A program made the position numbers and the translations under genes. This document shows positions 50,682 to 59,104 of a stretch of DNA of 64,000 bases, piece by piece; position 1 is the first letter of the stretch; every line of letters begins with the position of its first letter. Location: the NCBI RefSeq assembly GCF_003121705.1, contig NZ_PYHR01000002.1:1798001-1862000 (forward strand), read 5' to 3'. The notes under the pieces were generated by a model. That model was not told where the DNA came from. It worked only from the letters and a program-made list of their open reading frames with translations, and did not search any database. The DNA comes from Serinibacter arcticus. Its GTDB lineage: Bacteria; Actinomycetota; Actinomycetes; Actinomycetales; Beutenbergiaceae.

Positions 50682-51419
50682 TCACAGCAGGCTGGCCGGA
50701 GGCGCGAACAGACCGCCGTCGTCGATCTCTACCTTGGTGGCTATCGGCGGCGTCGCATCGGCCGCTCGCGCAACCGCCAGCGAGTGACCAAGCGCGGTGG
50801 CGTAGAAGTCGGCCGCCGGGCCTGCCAGTTGGGGATCTGACTTCATCAAGGTGCTGAGGGCCTGACGCCACAGTTCGTGCGCGTCGTCCAACAGCACAGC
50901 CATCGCAGGGATCTTCGCAAGCGCTGCGATGACCGTTCGGGTCTCGCCGGACGTGGCCGCGCCTCGCGCCTCGCCGTACAGTGCGCCGATCGCCGACACG
51001 TAATGCCGGATCGCGTCGGCCGACTGCTCCCGGTCGTGCTCGGCGCGGACGGTTTCCTGATCGTCATCGTCATCCCAGCCGTGCTCGTCCTCGAACAACG
51101 TCCCCCACTCGTACGGGTCAGGGTCCTTGATCGTAGGCTTCACCGACCCCCACGCCCCCTTGTCGTCCCAGAGCCGGACCGCGACCGCGCGGCCAATCAG
51201 TTCGTCCTCCTCGCAGATCTCATTGGCGGTGGACAGCACGGCGCCGACCTCGTCTTCGACAGCCGTGGAGTCGCCGTCGGCGAGCGCGCCATCGAGGCGC
51301 CACCCTGCGCCCTCGAGCTGCTGGGAGTGCACGTCGTCGTCAGGCTCCTGAGCTTCGACCTCGACCTGCTGCCCCACACGCTCGAACCAGCTGGGCTCTT
51401 CGAGCTCATCGTGGCTCAT
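50682..51419 (-). CDS. acidic protein of unknown function within the restriction operon
   Basis: 245 residues and no signal or membrane segment. The N-terminal half is strongly acidic (EVEAQEPDDDVHSQQ, and DEHGWDDDDDQETVRAEHD). The C-terminal part (about 135-225) looks like a helical bundle. The ATG overlaps the stop of the membrane protein gene upstream (ATGA), so the two are made together. I recognise no family. Acidity and position inside a restriction operon allow a DNA-mimic or regulator role, but nothing proves it. Confidence 0.75.
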   Translation of the reverse strand: MSHDELEEPSWFERVGQQVEVEAQEPDDDVHSQQLEGAGWRLDGALADGDSTAVEDEVGAVLSTANEICEEDELIGRAVAVRLWDDKGAWGSVKPTIKDPDPYEWGTLFEDEHGWDDDDDQETVRAEHDREQSADAIRHYVSAIGALYGEARGAATSGETRTVIAALAKIPAMAVLLDDAHELWRQALSTLMKSDPQLAGPAADFYATALGHSLAVARAADATPPIATKVEIDDGGLFAPPASLL

Positions 51420-52027
51420 TCGGATTCCGCGACCGTGATGACGCCGTCCATGCCGCGGTCGGGGTGGTAGGACCACTGGAACTCGAGGTCGTCCCACGAG
51501 GCCGTCTGCCGTCCGTCCACGGACGTCGTCTGACCGACATGACCGCCCACCGAGGACGGCATGCTTAGCTCGCCGAACACGCAGGAGATGTCGACGAAGT
51601 CGGCGCCGGTGTACTCGTCCTCGCCCTGGTTGTCGATCGTCAGGGTGGTGCCGCCGTCACCGAGGGCGAACCCGTCGGTATCGCGGACGTCGCACGAGTC
51701 GAGTGCGTCGCCCAGGATCGCGGTGCGGGCCTCGGCCGCGGCGGCGGCCGCCTGCTCCTCGGCACGTTCGTCCGCCGCCGCGCTTCCCGCAAACACCGCA
51801 GCAGTTGCTACGGCGCCGACCACGAGGCCGATGACCCCCGTGAGCGTCGGCAAGAACCACGAACGTTGCGGAGCGGCCGGCGTCGGCGTCGGCGGAAGAA
51901 CCTGCGAGGAGGGTGGCTGGGGGTGCATGGGCTGCGATGACGGTTGGGGCGGAAGGCCCGTGCCCTCCCCGCCGGGGTGGATGGGACGCGACGGATCGGA
52001 CGGCTCGAGTGCGTACGGGTTGGTCAT
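51416..52027 (-). CDS. single-pass membrane protein with Pro-rich N-terminus, within the restriction operon
   Basis: 203 residues. About 55 Pro/Ser/Gln-rich cytoplasmic residues (PPQPSSQPMHPQPPSSQ) precede one membrane helix (FLPTLTGVIGLVVGAVATAA, about 58-80). An Ala/Glu-rich stalk and an outer beta domain of about 100 residues follow, with a Cys pair (DALDSCDVRD and FVDISCVFGE). It begins 33 bases after hsdS and overlaps the next gene. No family is recognised. A membrane protein between hsdS and hsdR is unusual. Confidence 0.75.
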   Translation of the reverse strand: MTNPYALEPSDPSRPIHPGGEGTGLPPQPSSQPMHPQPPSSQVLPPTPTPAAPQRSWFLPTLTGVIGLVVGAVATAAVFAGSAAADERAEEQAAAAAAEARTAILGDALDSCDVRDTDGFALGDGGTTLTIDNQGEDEYTGADFVDISCVFGELSMPSSVGGHVGQTTSVDGRQTASWDDLEFQWSYHPDRGMDGVITVAESE

Positions 52028-52060
52028 GCCAGTTCCATTCGGTGTTCGGTAGGCAGATGC

Positions 52061-53257
52061 TCAGGTGACGTCGGAGACGAGGCGCTCCGCATCGCGGATG
52101 GTGAGGCGGCCGGACATCAGCGCGGGCAGGAGAGCGTCGCGGGTTGCTGCCAGTCGCAAGCTCTCCTGCTCGGCAGCCAACGCCCTCGACCAGAGCCCAG
52201 ACATTGCGGCATCGAACGCCGCTATGTCGGAAGGCCCGGGGATCCGCACGAGCTCGTCGAGGTGCCGTCGCTGGATATGCCCCATCGTGGTGGCCTTGTC
52301 GGCAGCAGTTGCCTTAAAGTCGTCGAGCTTGGCGCGAAGCGCCTGGTTGACTAGCCACATCGGCGAGCCCCGGTCCGGGATCACCTTGAAGATGTGCTGG
52401 TTGACGATCGCGGGATCGCGGAACCATCGATGAACCGTGAGCGATCCCGACCACGCGAAGAGCAGGTCGCCAGGCAAGACTGTCTGGTCGATCTCGACCT
52501 CGCGGTCGGAGTAGACCGTCGACCCTCCGATCCCGGAGTTCAGCTCGGCGATCCGCACGACGACCTTTCCGGACCCACTCGCACCCTTGGTGTAGGCGCC
52601 CCCGTTGACGAAACGGGCAAGATCACTCAGGGGCACCGTCTGACCGTCTTTGCCTCGAAGCATCGCCCGGAAGTACGTCGAAGCAAGTTCGTCGCAGCGT
52701 CGGACAACCTCGTCCCCGGCGGCGATCTTGTCGTCCAGCGCGCCCAGCACCTCGGCGATCGCCCGCTGATCAGCCACGGGAGGGACCGTGATGTACATCT
52801 GCCTCAGGTGCGACGGTCCGAAGTGCTTCATTACCGACCCGACGCCCATCGCCTCGATCTGGGCCTTGAAATCGGACGACCGGAGCGCGTACTCGATGAA
52901 CTCTGCTGCGATCCCGCTCCCCGCAGGGCGAAATCGAATCAAGCCCGTGTAGGGCACGGCACCCACGCCTGACGACTTGACGACCGCTACCTCTCCGAGC
53001 GAGGCCGACGTACTCAAGAGAACGTCACCCTCAGCCAGTCGAAACTGGGACCATCGACGATCCACTACGTCCGGGTCCAGGTAGTTGCAACCTTCGAGCA
53101 GATCGGAACCGACCTTCGTCCCGGAGAGGCGGATCAGCGGCGTGCCCTCCGACACGAAGTCCTTCGCCAGGATGCCGGGTCCTTCCCGGAAATCCAGCAC
53201 TTCGGCTAGGGGAAGTCGGGGGTACGACGAGCTCATGTCAAGCCCCTGCTCGCTCAC
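52061..53257 (-). CDS. hsdS: type I restriction-modification specificity subunit S
   Basis: 398 residues. Two target recognition domains (about 15-160 and 210-345) are separated and followed by conserved coiled-coil helices: PPVADQRAIAEVLGALDDKI near 165-185 and the C-terminal DALLPALMSGRLTIRDAERL. The subunit reads the two half-sites of the target and positions HsdM and HsdR. The GTG start overlaps the hsdM stop as GTGA. Codon use and base composition look less GC-rich than in flanking chromosomal genes, as expected of exchanged specificity genes. Confidence 0.93.
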   Translation of the reverse strand: MSEQGLDMSSSYPRLPLAEVLDFREGPGILAKDFVSEGTPLIRLSGTKVGSDLLEGCNYLDPDVVDRRWSQFRLAEGDVLLSTSASLGEVAVVKSSGVGAVPYTGLIRFRPAGSGIAAEFIEYALRSSDFKAQIEAMGVGSVMKHFGPSHLRQMYITVPPVADQRAIAEVLGALDDKIAAGDEVVRRCDELASTYFRAMLRGKDGQTVPLSDLARFVNGGAYTKGASGSGKVVVRIAELNSGIGGSTVYSDREVEIDQTVLPGDLLFAWSGSLTVHRWFRDPAIVNQHIFKVIPDRGSPMWLVNQALRAKLDDFKATAADKATTMGHIQRRHLDELVRIPGPSDIAAFDAAMSGLWSRALAAEQESLRLAATRDALLPALMSGRLTIRDAERLVSDVT

Positions 53258-54870
53258 AGCACCCGCTCCAGCTGCTCGCGCACGACCTTCTCCAGCCGCG
53301 CCGATTCGTCGAACGCCGCGAACAGCTCCGCCTGGAGGCGAGCGATCTTCTCCTCGATGGGCTCGCCGTCGTCCTCCTCGGGCGCCGACCCGACGTACCG
53401 GCCCGGCGTGAGCGCGTACCCGGCCTCCTTGATCTCAGCCAGCGTCGCCGACTTCGCGAACCCGGGCACGTCCTCGTAGGCCTGCTCACCAGCGGACTCG
53501 GTCCCACGCCAGGCGTGGAACGTCCCGGCGATGCGCGCGATGTCCTCATCGGAGAACGTGCGCTCGGCCCGGTCGACCATGTGCCCGAGGTTGCGAGCAT
53601 CGATGAACAGCACCTGCCCGGTCCGGTCGATCGACCCGCGCTCCCCCACCGACTTGTTCTTCGCGAAGAACCACACGCACACCGGAATGCCGGTGGACCG
53701 GAACAGCTGGGTCGGCAGCGCCACCATGCAGGAGACCAGATCGGACTCCACGAGGTTCGCCCGGATGTCACCCTCGCCCCCCGAGTTGGAGCTCATCGAA
53801 CCGTTGGCCATCACGATGCCCGCGCTGCCGGTAGGCGTGAGCTTGCTGAGGATGTGCTGGATCCAGCCGTAGTTGGCGTTGCCGGAGGGCGGGACGCCAT
53901 ACGTCCATCGCGCGTCGCCCTCGTTGCGGGCCCAGTCCTTGATGTTGAACGGCGGGTTCGCCATCGCGAAGTCGACCTTGAGGTCGGGGTGAACGTCCCG
54001 AGAGAACGTGTCCTCCCAGCGCGGGCCGAGATTCGCCGTCATCCCGTGCACCGCGAGGTTCATCCGGGCCATGCGCCACGTGCGCTCGTTGAGCTCCTGC
54101 CCGTAGACGCTCAGCGCCTGCGGGTCGGCGCCGTGCCGCTCGATGAACTTCTCCGCCTGCACGAACATGCCGCCGCTGCCGCAGCACGGGTCGTACACGC
54201 GACCGGAGTAGGGCTCCAGCACCTCCACCAGCACGCGGACCACGCTCGGCGGCGTGTAGAACTCCCCGCCCCGCTTGCCCTCGGCCGCGGCGAACTTGCC
54301 GAGGAAGTACTCGTAGACCTCGCCGAGCACGTCGCGGGCCTTGGAGGCACCGACACCGGTGAAGCGCGCCGAGTTGAACAGGTCCACGAGCTCACCGAGC
54401 CGTCGCTGGTCCAGGTTGTCGCGGTTGTAGATCAGCGGCAGCGTGTTCGCCAGGCTCGGGTTCGCCCCCATGAGGTGCTCCAGGGCGCCGTCGATCAGTT
54501 CTCCGATCGCAGCCGGAGCCACACCCGCCGAACCCTGACGCCCCTTGGCGTGCAGCGCCAGGTACTCCCAGCGCGACGTCTCGGGCACCCAGAACACGCC
54601 CGCGCTCCGGTACTCGTCCGAGTCCTCGAGGAACTGCTCGAGCTGGGACTCCTCGATCCCGTCCGCCCGCAGCTCCGCGGCGATCGCCGCCCGGCGCTCG
54701 GAGAACGCGTCCGAGACGTACTTGAGGAACACGAGTCCGAGGATCACGTCCTTGTACTGGCTCGCGTCCAGCGAACCGCGCAGCTTGTCCGCCGCCTTCC
54801 AGAGCGTGTCCTTCAGCTCCTTCATCGTCGACGGCGCGAGCGCCACCTGCTCCTTCGTCCTACGCGCCAC
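53254..54870 (-). CDS. hsdM: type I restriction-modification DNA methyltransferase subunit M
   Basis: 538 residues. The HsdM N-terminal helical domain begins MKELKDTLWKAADKLRGSLD. The SAM-binding motif is VYDPCCGSGGMFVQ near 228 and the catalytic motif is MANPPFN near 305, so the N6-adenine methylase is intact. The GTG start has GGAG five bases upstream and lies inside the end of the preceding gene (11-base overlap), so the two are translationally coupled. It methylates host sites and forms the core with HsdS. Confidence 0.95.
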   Translation of the reverse strand: MARRTKEQVALAPSTMKELKDTLWKAADKLRGSLDASQYKDVILGLVFLKYVSDAFSERRAAIAAELRADGIEESQLEQFLEDSDEYRSAGVFWVPETSRWEYLALHAKGRQGSAGVAPAAIGELIDGALEHLMGANPSLANTLPLIYNRDNLDQRRLGELVDLFNSARFTGVGASKARDVLGEVYEYFLGKFAAAEGKRGGEFYTPPSVVRVLVEVLEPYSGRVYDPCCGSGGMFVQAEKFIERHGADPQALSVYGQELNERTWRMARMNLAVHGMTANLGPRWEDTFSRDVHPDLKVDFAMANPPFNIKDWARNEGDARWTYGVPPSGNANYGWIQHILSKLTPTGSAGIVMANGSMSSNSGGEGDIRANLVESDLVSCMVALPTQLFRSTGIPVCVWFFAKNKSVGERGSIDRTGQVLFIDARNLGHMVDRAERTFSDEDIARIAGTFHAWRGTESAGEQAYEDVPGFAKSATLAEIKEAGYALTPGRYVGSAPEEDDGEPIEEKIARLQAELFAAFDESARLEKVVREQLERVL

Positions 54871-56872
54871 GGGGGCTCCTCTCCTCGAAACTCTCACTGG
54901 CCTGATCCAGAACGATCCTGACGGAACCGTCCGAAATTCCTTCGGCGATCGCCCGGCGCAGCTGCGCCAGACGATCGAGCTCGCCACGCAGCTGGGACTC
55001 ACGTTCCGCCACCACGGCCCACGCCTCCTCCACCGTTCGAGCCGCCTCCGGGGTGACCCGCGGCAGGAACCACCGCTGCCAGCGGCGATCACCAACCGGC
55101 CGGTCGCAGACGGCGGCCGCCGCGAGGTGCGGGCTGACGCCGGACCCGGGAGTGACCCGGATGACGCGAGCCGGCGTCGCGACGAGCGCCCCGCCGTCGA
55201 CATCCACCACGGCGGCGGGTCGTGGGGTCGCTGTGATCACGACATCCCCTGGCTGCGTCAGACGCGCCGCGGGAAGAACCTGGGCCAGCGTGAACGCGTC
55301 GACACGCCGGTCGACGTCGACGACTCCGGCGATCACGTCGGCGGCGGTCAGCACGCGCAGCCCCGAACCCGAACGATCGCTGGTTCGCTCACCCAGCGAC
55401 TCCGGGACCCGCGCTCCGGGTATCACGCGCAGCTGCCCGAGCCCGATGAGTGCCTCGATCGTGACGAGCTCCGACACATTCGGCACGTGGGACGAGACGA
55501 TCAGCGGCAGTTCCTCCCGGGGCGGCGTCGCCGAGGATCGAACGAGGTCGGCGGCTCGCTCGGCGAGGGCGAGATCGCTGCTCGACCGCGCCCAGCGGTC
55601 ACGGTCCGCGAGCGTGAGGAGGCTTCCCCTGCGCAGGACCAGGGCCCGGGTGCGGACGACGGAGGCGTGCGCGAAGGAGTGGCGGCGCCCCGCGTCGTCA
55701 CCCTCGACCGCGGCGAGGACGTCCGTCACCAGGTCGTCCAGAACGACGCCGGGGAGCGTGCCGCCCACGCCCGCGAGCCGGGCCACGTCGGTGACGGTGG
55801 TCCACCGTCTCTCGAGCGCCGTGGCGTCCATGGGGTCGCCCATCACCCAGAGCGTGACTGACTCGCGTGGTCGCCCGGGGATGAGACCGGGAGGAAGCCC
55901 GACGATCGCGCGCACGCGACCGGTGCGCAGGAGATCCGCTCGCAGACCGTCCTCGAACGAGACACCGAGTCCACCGGCGAAGGCCGAGCCCCTGCCGATG
56001 AGCACCGCCCTCGCACCCGGTGACATCCCGAGCGCGATCTCGTCGGCGTGCTCGAGGGCCTCGGCCGCGTCCCCCACCCCGGTCAGATCGGCAACCACGA
56101 GTGGACCGCCGGGCCGGCGCCCAGCCTCGACCACGATCCAGCCGTGGGCGTGCATTCGACGGCGGTGGGCCCGGGCTGCCGCTCCGCCCCCCTGCGACGG
56201 AACGACGAGCCTGGCTCCCTCCCAGCCACCGACGACCCGCGGCATCCCCGCGGCGAGGTCACCATCGCCCGGGAAGGCGTCGACGACGGCGACATCCTCG
56301 CCCGGCCCCCAGCCGGCCAGTGCGAGTGCCACCCGGGTCACCAGGCTGACCGCCGTGGAGTGGATCCTCGGCGAGGAGCCGGCCCGGCGCCGTCGAACCT
56401 CGAGCGCGCTGCCCGGGTCGGGAACGGCGTCGAGCATCAGGGTGACGAATCCGGCGATCTGTCGAGCGTGGGCACCGAGGGCCTCGATCTCAGCGACGAG
56501 AAACGCATCGTCCGGATCGAGGTCGTCAGCGAGTGACACGAGTCCCGCCGGGCCGAGTCCGCCGAGATGCTCGCCGGTGAGCCGGGCAAGGACGAGGAGC
56601 GCCTCGGCACCCGACGCGACCTCCGCCGTCGAGAGCCCGGGAATCTCGAGGTCGCCGTGCAGGGCGAGCAGCGCGGCCTCGCCGACGCGGTCGCGCCCGG
56701 TGTCCCTGAGCCATGCGAGGAGCTCATCCGCCCGGATCAGCTCGCCGGACGGGAAGGGAGTCGATGTGTCTGCTGAGCGCGTGCGCCACATAGAGACGAC
56801 CGGACGGCGCACGTCGAGCGCACGCGCCACATCCGCATAGCGGAGGCGCAGGGAGCTCAGGTCGACGGGCAT
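54860..56872 (-). CDS. HTH plus degenerate N6-methylase-like protein with HsdS-like C-terminus, first gene of the restriction operon
   Basis: 670 residues. The N-terminus has an HTH-like region RYADVARALDVRRPVVSMWR (about 10-55). The middle (about 170-420) has a methylase-like order, but the SAM loop is DAFPGDGDLAAG and the expected NPPF is replaced by VADLTGVGD, so catalysis is doubtful. The C-terminal ~170 residues resemble an HsdS recognition domain ending in a helix ESQLRGELDRLAQLRRAIAE. It could be a regulator, an extra specificity factor or part of a larger complex. It is coupled to hsdM and has an operator-like palindrome upstream. Confidence 0.75.
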   Translation of the reverse strand: MPVDLSSLRLRYADVARALDVRRPVVSMWRTRSADTSTPFPSGELIRADELLAWLRDTGRDRVGEAALLALHGDLEIPGLSTAEVASGAEALLVLARLTGEHLGGLGPAGLVSLADDLDPDDAFLVAEIEALGAHARQIAGFVTLMLDAVPDPGSALEVRRRRAGSSPRIHSTAVSLVTRVALALAGWGPGEDVAVVDAFPGDGDLAAGMPRVVGGWEGARLVVPSQGGGAAARAHRRRMHAHGWIVVEAGRRPGGPLVVADLTGVGDAAEALEHADEIALGMSPGARAVLIGRGSAFAGGLGVSFEDGLRADLLRTGRVRAIVGLPPGLIPGRPRESVTLWVMGDPMDATALERRWTTVTDVARLAGVGGTLPGVVLDDLVTDVLAAVEGDDAGRRHSFAHASVVRTRALVLRRGSLLTLADRDRWARSSSDLALAERAADLVRSSATPPREELPLIVSSHVPNVSELVTIEALIGLGQLRVIPGARVPESLGERTSDRSGSGLRVLTAADVIAGVVDVDRRVDAFTLAQVLPAARLTQPGDVVITATPRPAAVVDVDGGALVATPARVIRVTPGSGVSPHLAAAAVCDRPVGDRRWQRWFLPRVTPEAARTVEEAWAVVAERESQLRGELDRLAQLRRAIAEGISDGSVRIVLDQASESFEERSPRGA

Positions 56873-56901
56873 GGGATCAACCTAGGGGTTCACGACCACA
56901 G

Positions 56902-56943
56902 GGGTCCGCCCGCAAGCGATAACCCCTGTTATCGCACGGACCC
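56902..56943. promoter_or_regulatory. nested palindromic operator between the restriction operon and DUF3892 gene
   Basis: The inner palindrome GCGATAAC-CCCT-GTTATCGC (56916-56935) is enclosed by outer arms GGGTCCG (56902-56908) and CGGACCC (56937-56943). It lies 30 bases upstream of the first gene of the restriction operon and 79 before the divergent DUF3892 start, so it can control both. The HTH protein encoded at 54860-56872 is the obvious candidate binder. Confidence 0.6.
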
Positions 56944-57021
56944 ATGCCGAGGATCGGCCGACCAACCATCTTGGTGACACCCGCCGGACACACCGCGCGG
57001 AACCAACCCGAGGGAGTCTCC

Positions 57022-57309
57022 GTGCCTAGCTACACGATTCGTGAGGTGCACGTCGTTGCACCCGGCACCACCTGCGAGCACGTGCTCACCGTCCGGTACA
57101 CCGTCGGGGCGGAGACCTCCTTGCGGGCCGCCAGCCGCGAGCAGGTCCACGCCTGGATCACCGCCGGCAACGCCTTCGCCACTCACAACGCCCGCACCGG
57201 CGCTTCCGCACCGGTCGTCGCGCGCACCAGCCTCCGCGGCACGCGCTACATCGCCACGGTCGCCAATGGCCGCGAGAGCGACAACCTCCTCAGCCTTCCC
57301 CGCTTCTGA
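57022..57309 (+). CDS. DUF3892 domain protein
   Basis: 95 residues. It starts VPSYTIREVHVVAPGTTCEH and ends TVANGRESDNLLSLPRF, the hallmark ending of DUF3892. The small beta-rich domain covers the whole chain. GAGGGAG five bases before the GTG favours this start over an upstream ATG at 56944, which would run through the operator region. The function of the family is unknown. It is divergent from the restriction operon and followed 19 bases later by a lipoprotein gene. Confidence 0.75.
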   Translation: MPSYTIREVHVVAPGTTCEHVLTVRYTVGAETSLRAASREQVHAWITAGNAFATHNARTGASAPVVARTSLRGTRYIATVANGRESDNLLSLPRF

Positions 57310-57328
57310 CCTTCCGACCGGAGCCACC

Positions 57329-58108
57329 ATGACCACTCAGATCAATGCACGCTTCAGTGCACGCCGTTCGGGCGCTGCCATCGCGGTCGCCGCATTCCTC
57401 GGCCTCGGCCTCGGCGCCTGCTCGACCGACGCCGACGCCGACGCCGACGCGTCGCCGTCGCCGAGCAGCTCGTCGTCGGCCCCCTCCGCCGAGCCGTCGA
57501 CCGGCACCGCGAGCCCGACGGCCACCCCGTCGGCGACCGCGACGCCCACTCCCACCCCGACGCCGACGCCGGAACCCGAGCCCGAGCCCGACCCGAACGC
57601 CTTCGCGCCGACGACCGTCACCGGTACGGGCGCGAGCGTCGTCCCGGTCCCCGCCGGATCCTCCCTCGGCACCATCGCCGCCTCGCACGAGGGCTCGAGC
57701 AACTTCGCGCTCTGGGCGATGGACGCCTCGAACAACCAGCTCGACCTCCTCGTCAACGAGATCGGCAGCTACACCGGCACCGTTCCGTGGGGCTTCCGCG
57801 ATGACGACGTCACGAGCGTCCAGGTCGAGGCCGACGGGAACTGGTCACTCACGTTCTCCTCGGTCTCCTCCGCTCCTCAGCTCACGCTGCCCGCGTCGGG
57901 CACCGGCGACACCGTGCTGATCTACCAGGGTGGGGCAGCGACGCCGTCGTTCACCCACCAGGGTGAGAGCAACTTCGCCGTGTGGGTGTACGGCAGCTCC
58001 TCCGACCTGCTCATCAACGAGATCGGCGCCTACACGGGAACCCACGCGCTGAAGGCCGGACCCGCGTTCATCGTGGTGGAGGCCGACGGCGCCTGGACGA
58101 TCGGCTGA
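57329..58108 (+). CDS. lipoprotein with low-complexity linker and internal duplication
   Basis: 259 residues. The signal peptide has a lipobox LGLGAC (Cys near 31). An Asp/Ala/Ser/Pro/Thr-rich linker ends in a PTPTPTPEPEPEPDP tract (to about residue 90). Two related domains follow: SNFALWAMDASNNQLDLLVN with EIGSYTGT, and SNFAVWVYGSSSDLLINEIG with AYTGT; each closes with VEADG and a Trp. The duplicated beta modules suggest a surface binding function. Its closeness to DUF3892 and DUF898-like genes suggests a small envelope cluster. Confidence 0.78.
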   Translation: MTTQINARFSARRSGAAIAVAAFLGLGLGACSTDADADADASPSPSSSSSAPSAEPSTGTASPTATPSATATPTPTPTPTPEPEPEPDPNAFAPTTVTGTGASVVPVPAGSSLGTIAASHEGSSNFALWAMDASNNQLDLLVNEIGSYTGTVPWGFRDDDVTSVQVEADGNWSLTFSSVSSAPQLTLPASGTGDTVLIYQGGAATPSFTHQGESNFAVWVYGSSSDLLINEIGAYTGTHALKAGPAFIVVEADGAWTIG

Positions 58109-58222
58109 GCCGGGAACTCCTCGCCGCGCGAGTTCCGCGGAGCCTTGCTACGTTTCGCAACGGCCGTAGACCTACGTCGTCCGCTGCCACCCACTCTCGA
58201 TCCACGCCTTCAGGGGACCCCC

Positions 58223-58678
58223 ATGACCTATGCGTTCACGCCCGAACCTCAGCAGCAGCCTCACGCGATCGCACCGCAGTCCGGTGTCCCCGTCGTCGTG
58301 AACAACTACCCGTCTGGTCCGACGCCCGTGGCGTCGGGTCACCAGAGCATCCAGATCCCCCTCGGCGTCCCGATGTATCGATTCGACGGCGGTGCAGCCA
58401 ACTACTTCGGAGCCAGTCTCGCCGCCGCTCTCGTCACCATCCTGACGCTGGGCATCTGCCTCCCCTGGGCCATGGTGATCATGCAGCGGTGGCAGACCAA
58501 GCACACCTTCCTCTACGGACGTCGACTTCGCTTCACCGGCACTGCACCTGGACTGTTCGGCCAGTGGATCAAGTGGTGGGCACTCACTCTGATCACCTTC
58601 GGCGTCTACTCGTTCTGGGTGCAGCCGCGACTGACCGCGTGGATCGTGCAGCACCAGGAGTTCGACCCGGTCGGCTGA
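58223..58678 (+). CDS. DUF898-like (YjgN-type) small membrane protein
   Basis: 151 residues. About 60 Pro/Gln-rich residues (PEPQQQPHAIAPQSGVPVVV) precede two membrane segments (FGASLAAALVTILTLGICLP and KWWALTLITFGVYSFWV) around the segment TFLYGRRLRFTGTAPGLFGQ, which is typical of DUF898. The Pro-rich tail resembles that of the membrane protein in the restriction operon. AGGGGA before the ATG sets the start. Function unknown. Confidence 0.75.
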   Translation: MTYAFTPEPQQQPHAIAPQSGVPVVVNNYPSGPTPVASGHQSIQIPLGVPMYRFDGGAANYFGASLAAALVTILTLGICLPWAMVIMQRWQTKHTFLYGRRLRFTGTAPGLFGQWIKWWALTLITFGVYSFWVQPRLTAWIVQHQEFDPVG

Positions 58679-58814
58679 CCGACAAGTCGCCTTCCCCCGC
58701 TGGAGACGGCGGCCATCCGCGTACGCACGCGGGTGGCCGCCCGCGCCCTCGCCCCGGCCGGATAGGCTGGGCCCCGCAGCACGCAGCACCCACAACTTCA
58801 CACCCGGCCCCATC

Positions 58815-59060
58815 ACCGCGCGGGAGAGCCCGGACCACGTCGCCCCACCGGACGTGAGTCAGGCACCGAAGGAGCAAGCCTCCCCGCCAACCTCTCAGGT
58901 ACCCCGTACCGCGCGGCGAGGCCACTCTGGAAAGCAGCGCCGGTCGTCGGTCCTCAGGCCCACGACCAGACGCTCGCCCACGGTGAAAGCCGCGCCCCGC
59001 CGTCGCCCCCGACGCGCCCTGCGGTGAATCTCTCAGGCACCCGCGACAGAGGGGGAGTCC
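58815..59060 (+). ncRNA. tandem glycine riboswitch upstream of gcvT
   Basis: Two glycine aptamers follow one another. The first spans GCGCGGGAGAGCC to about TACCGCGCG, with CACCGAAGGAGCAAGCCTCC and CCAACCTCTCAGGTACC. The second runs through GCCACTCTGGAAAGCAG and CACGGTGAAAGCC, closing with GGTGAATCTCTCAGGCACC. The GGAGAG, GAAGGAGCAA and CTCTCAGG signatures are characteristic of the class. Binding of glycine turns on the glycine cleavage genes immediately downstream. The 58679-58814 stretch before it should hold the promoter; I see no clear boxes. Confidence 0.93.
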
Positions 59061-59104
59061 CAGCCCGACACAACTGCCCTGTCGCCAGCACCCGGAGGAC
59101 TCCC

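Noticed and set aside
46695-56872. BREX or DISARM-type phage defence locus
   Set aside because: hsdR, hsdM and hsdS are all typical of type I restriction, and no PglZ, BrxC, DrmA or DrmB-like genes are present.
56944-57309. Longer DUF3892 protein starting at ATG 56944
   Set aside because: That start lies at the edge of the nested palindrome and has no ribosome binding site. GTG 57022 has GAGGGAG at the right distance and gives the family N-terminus.
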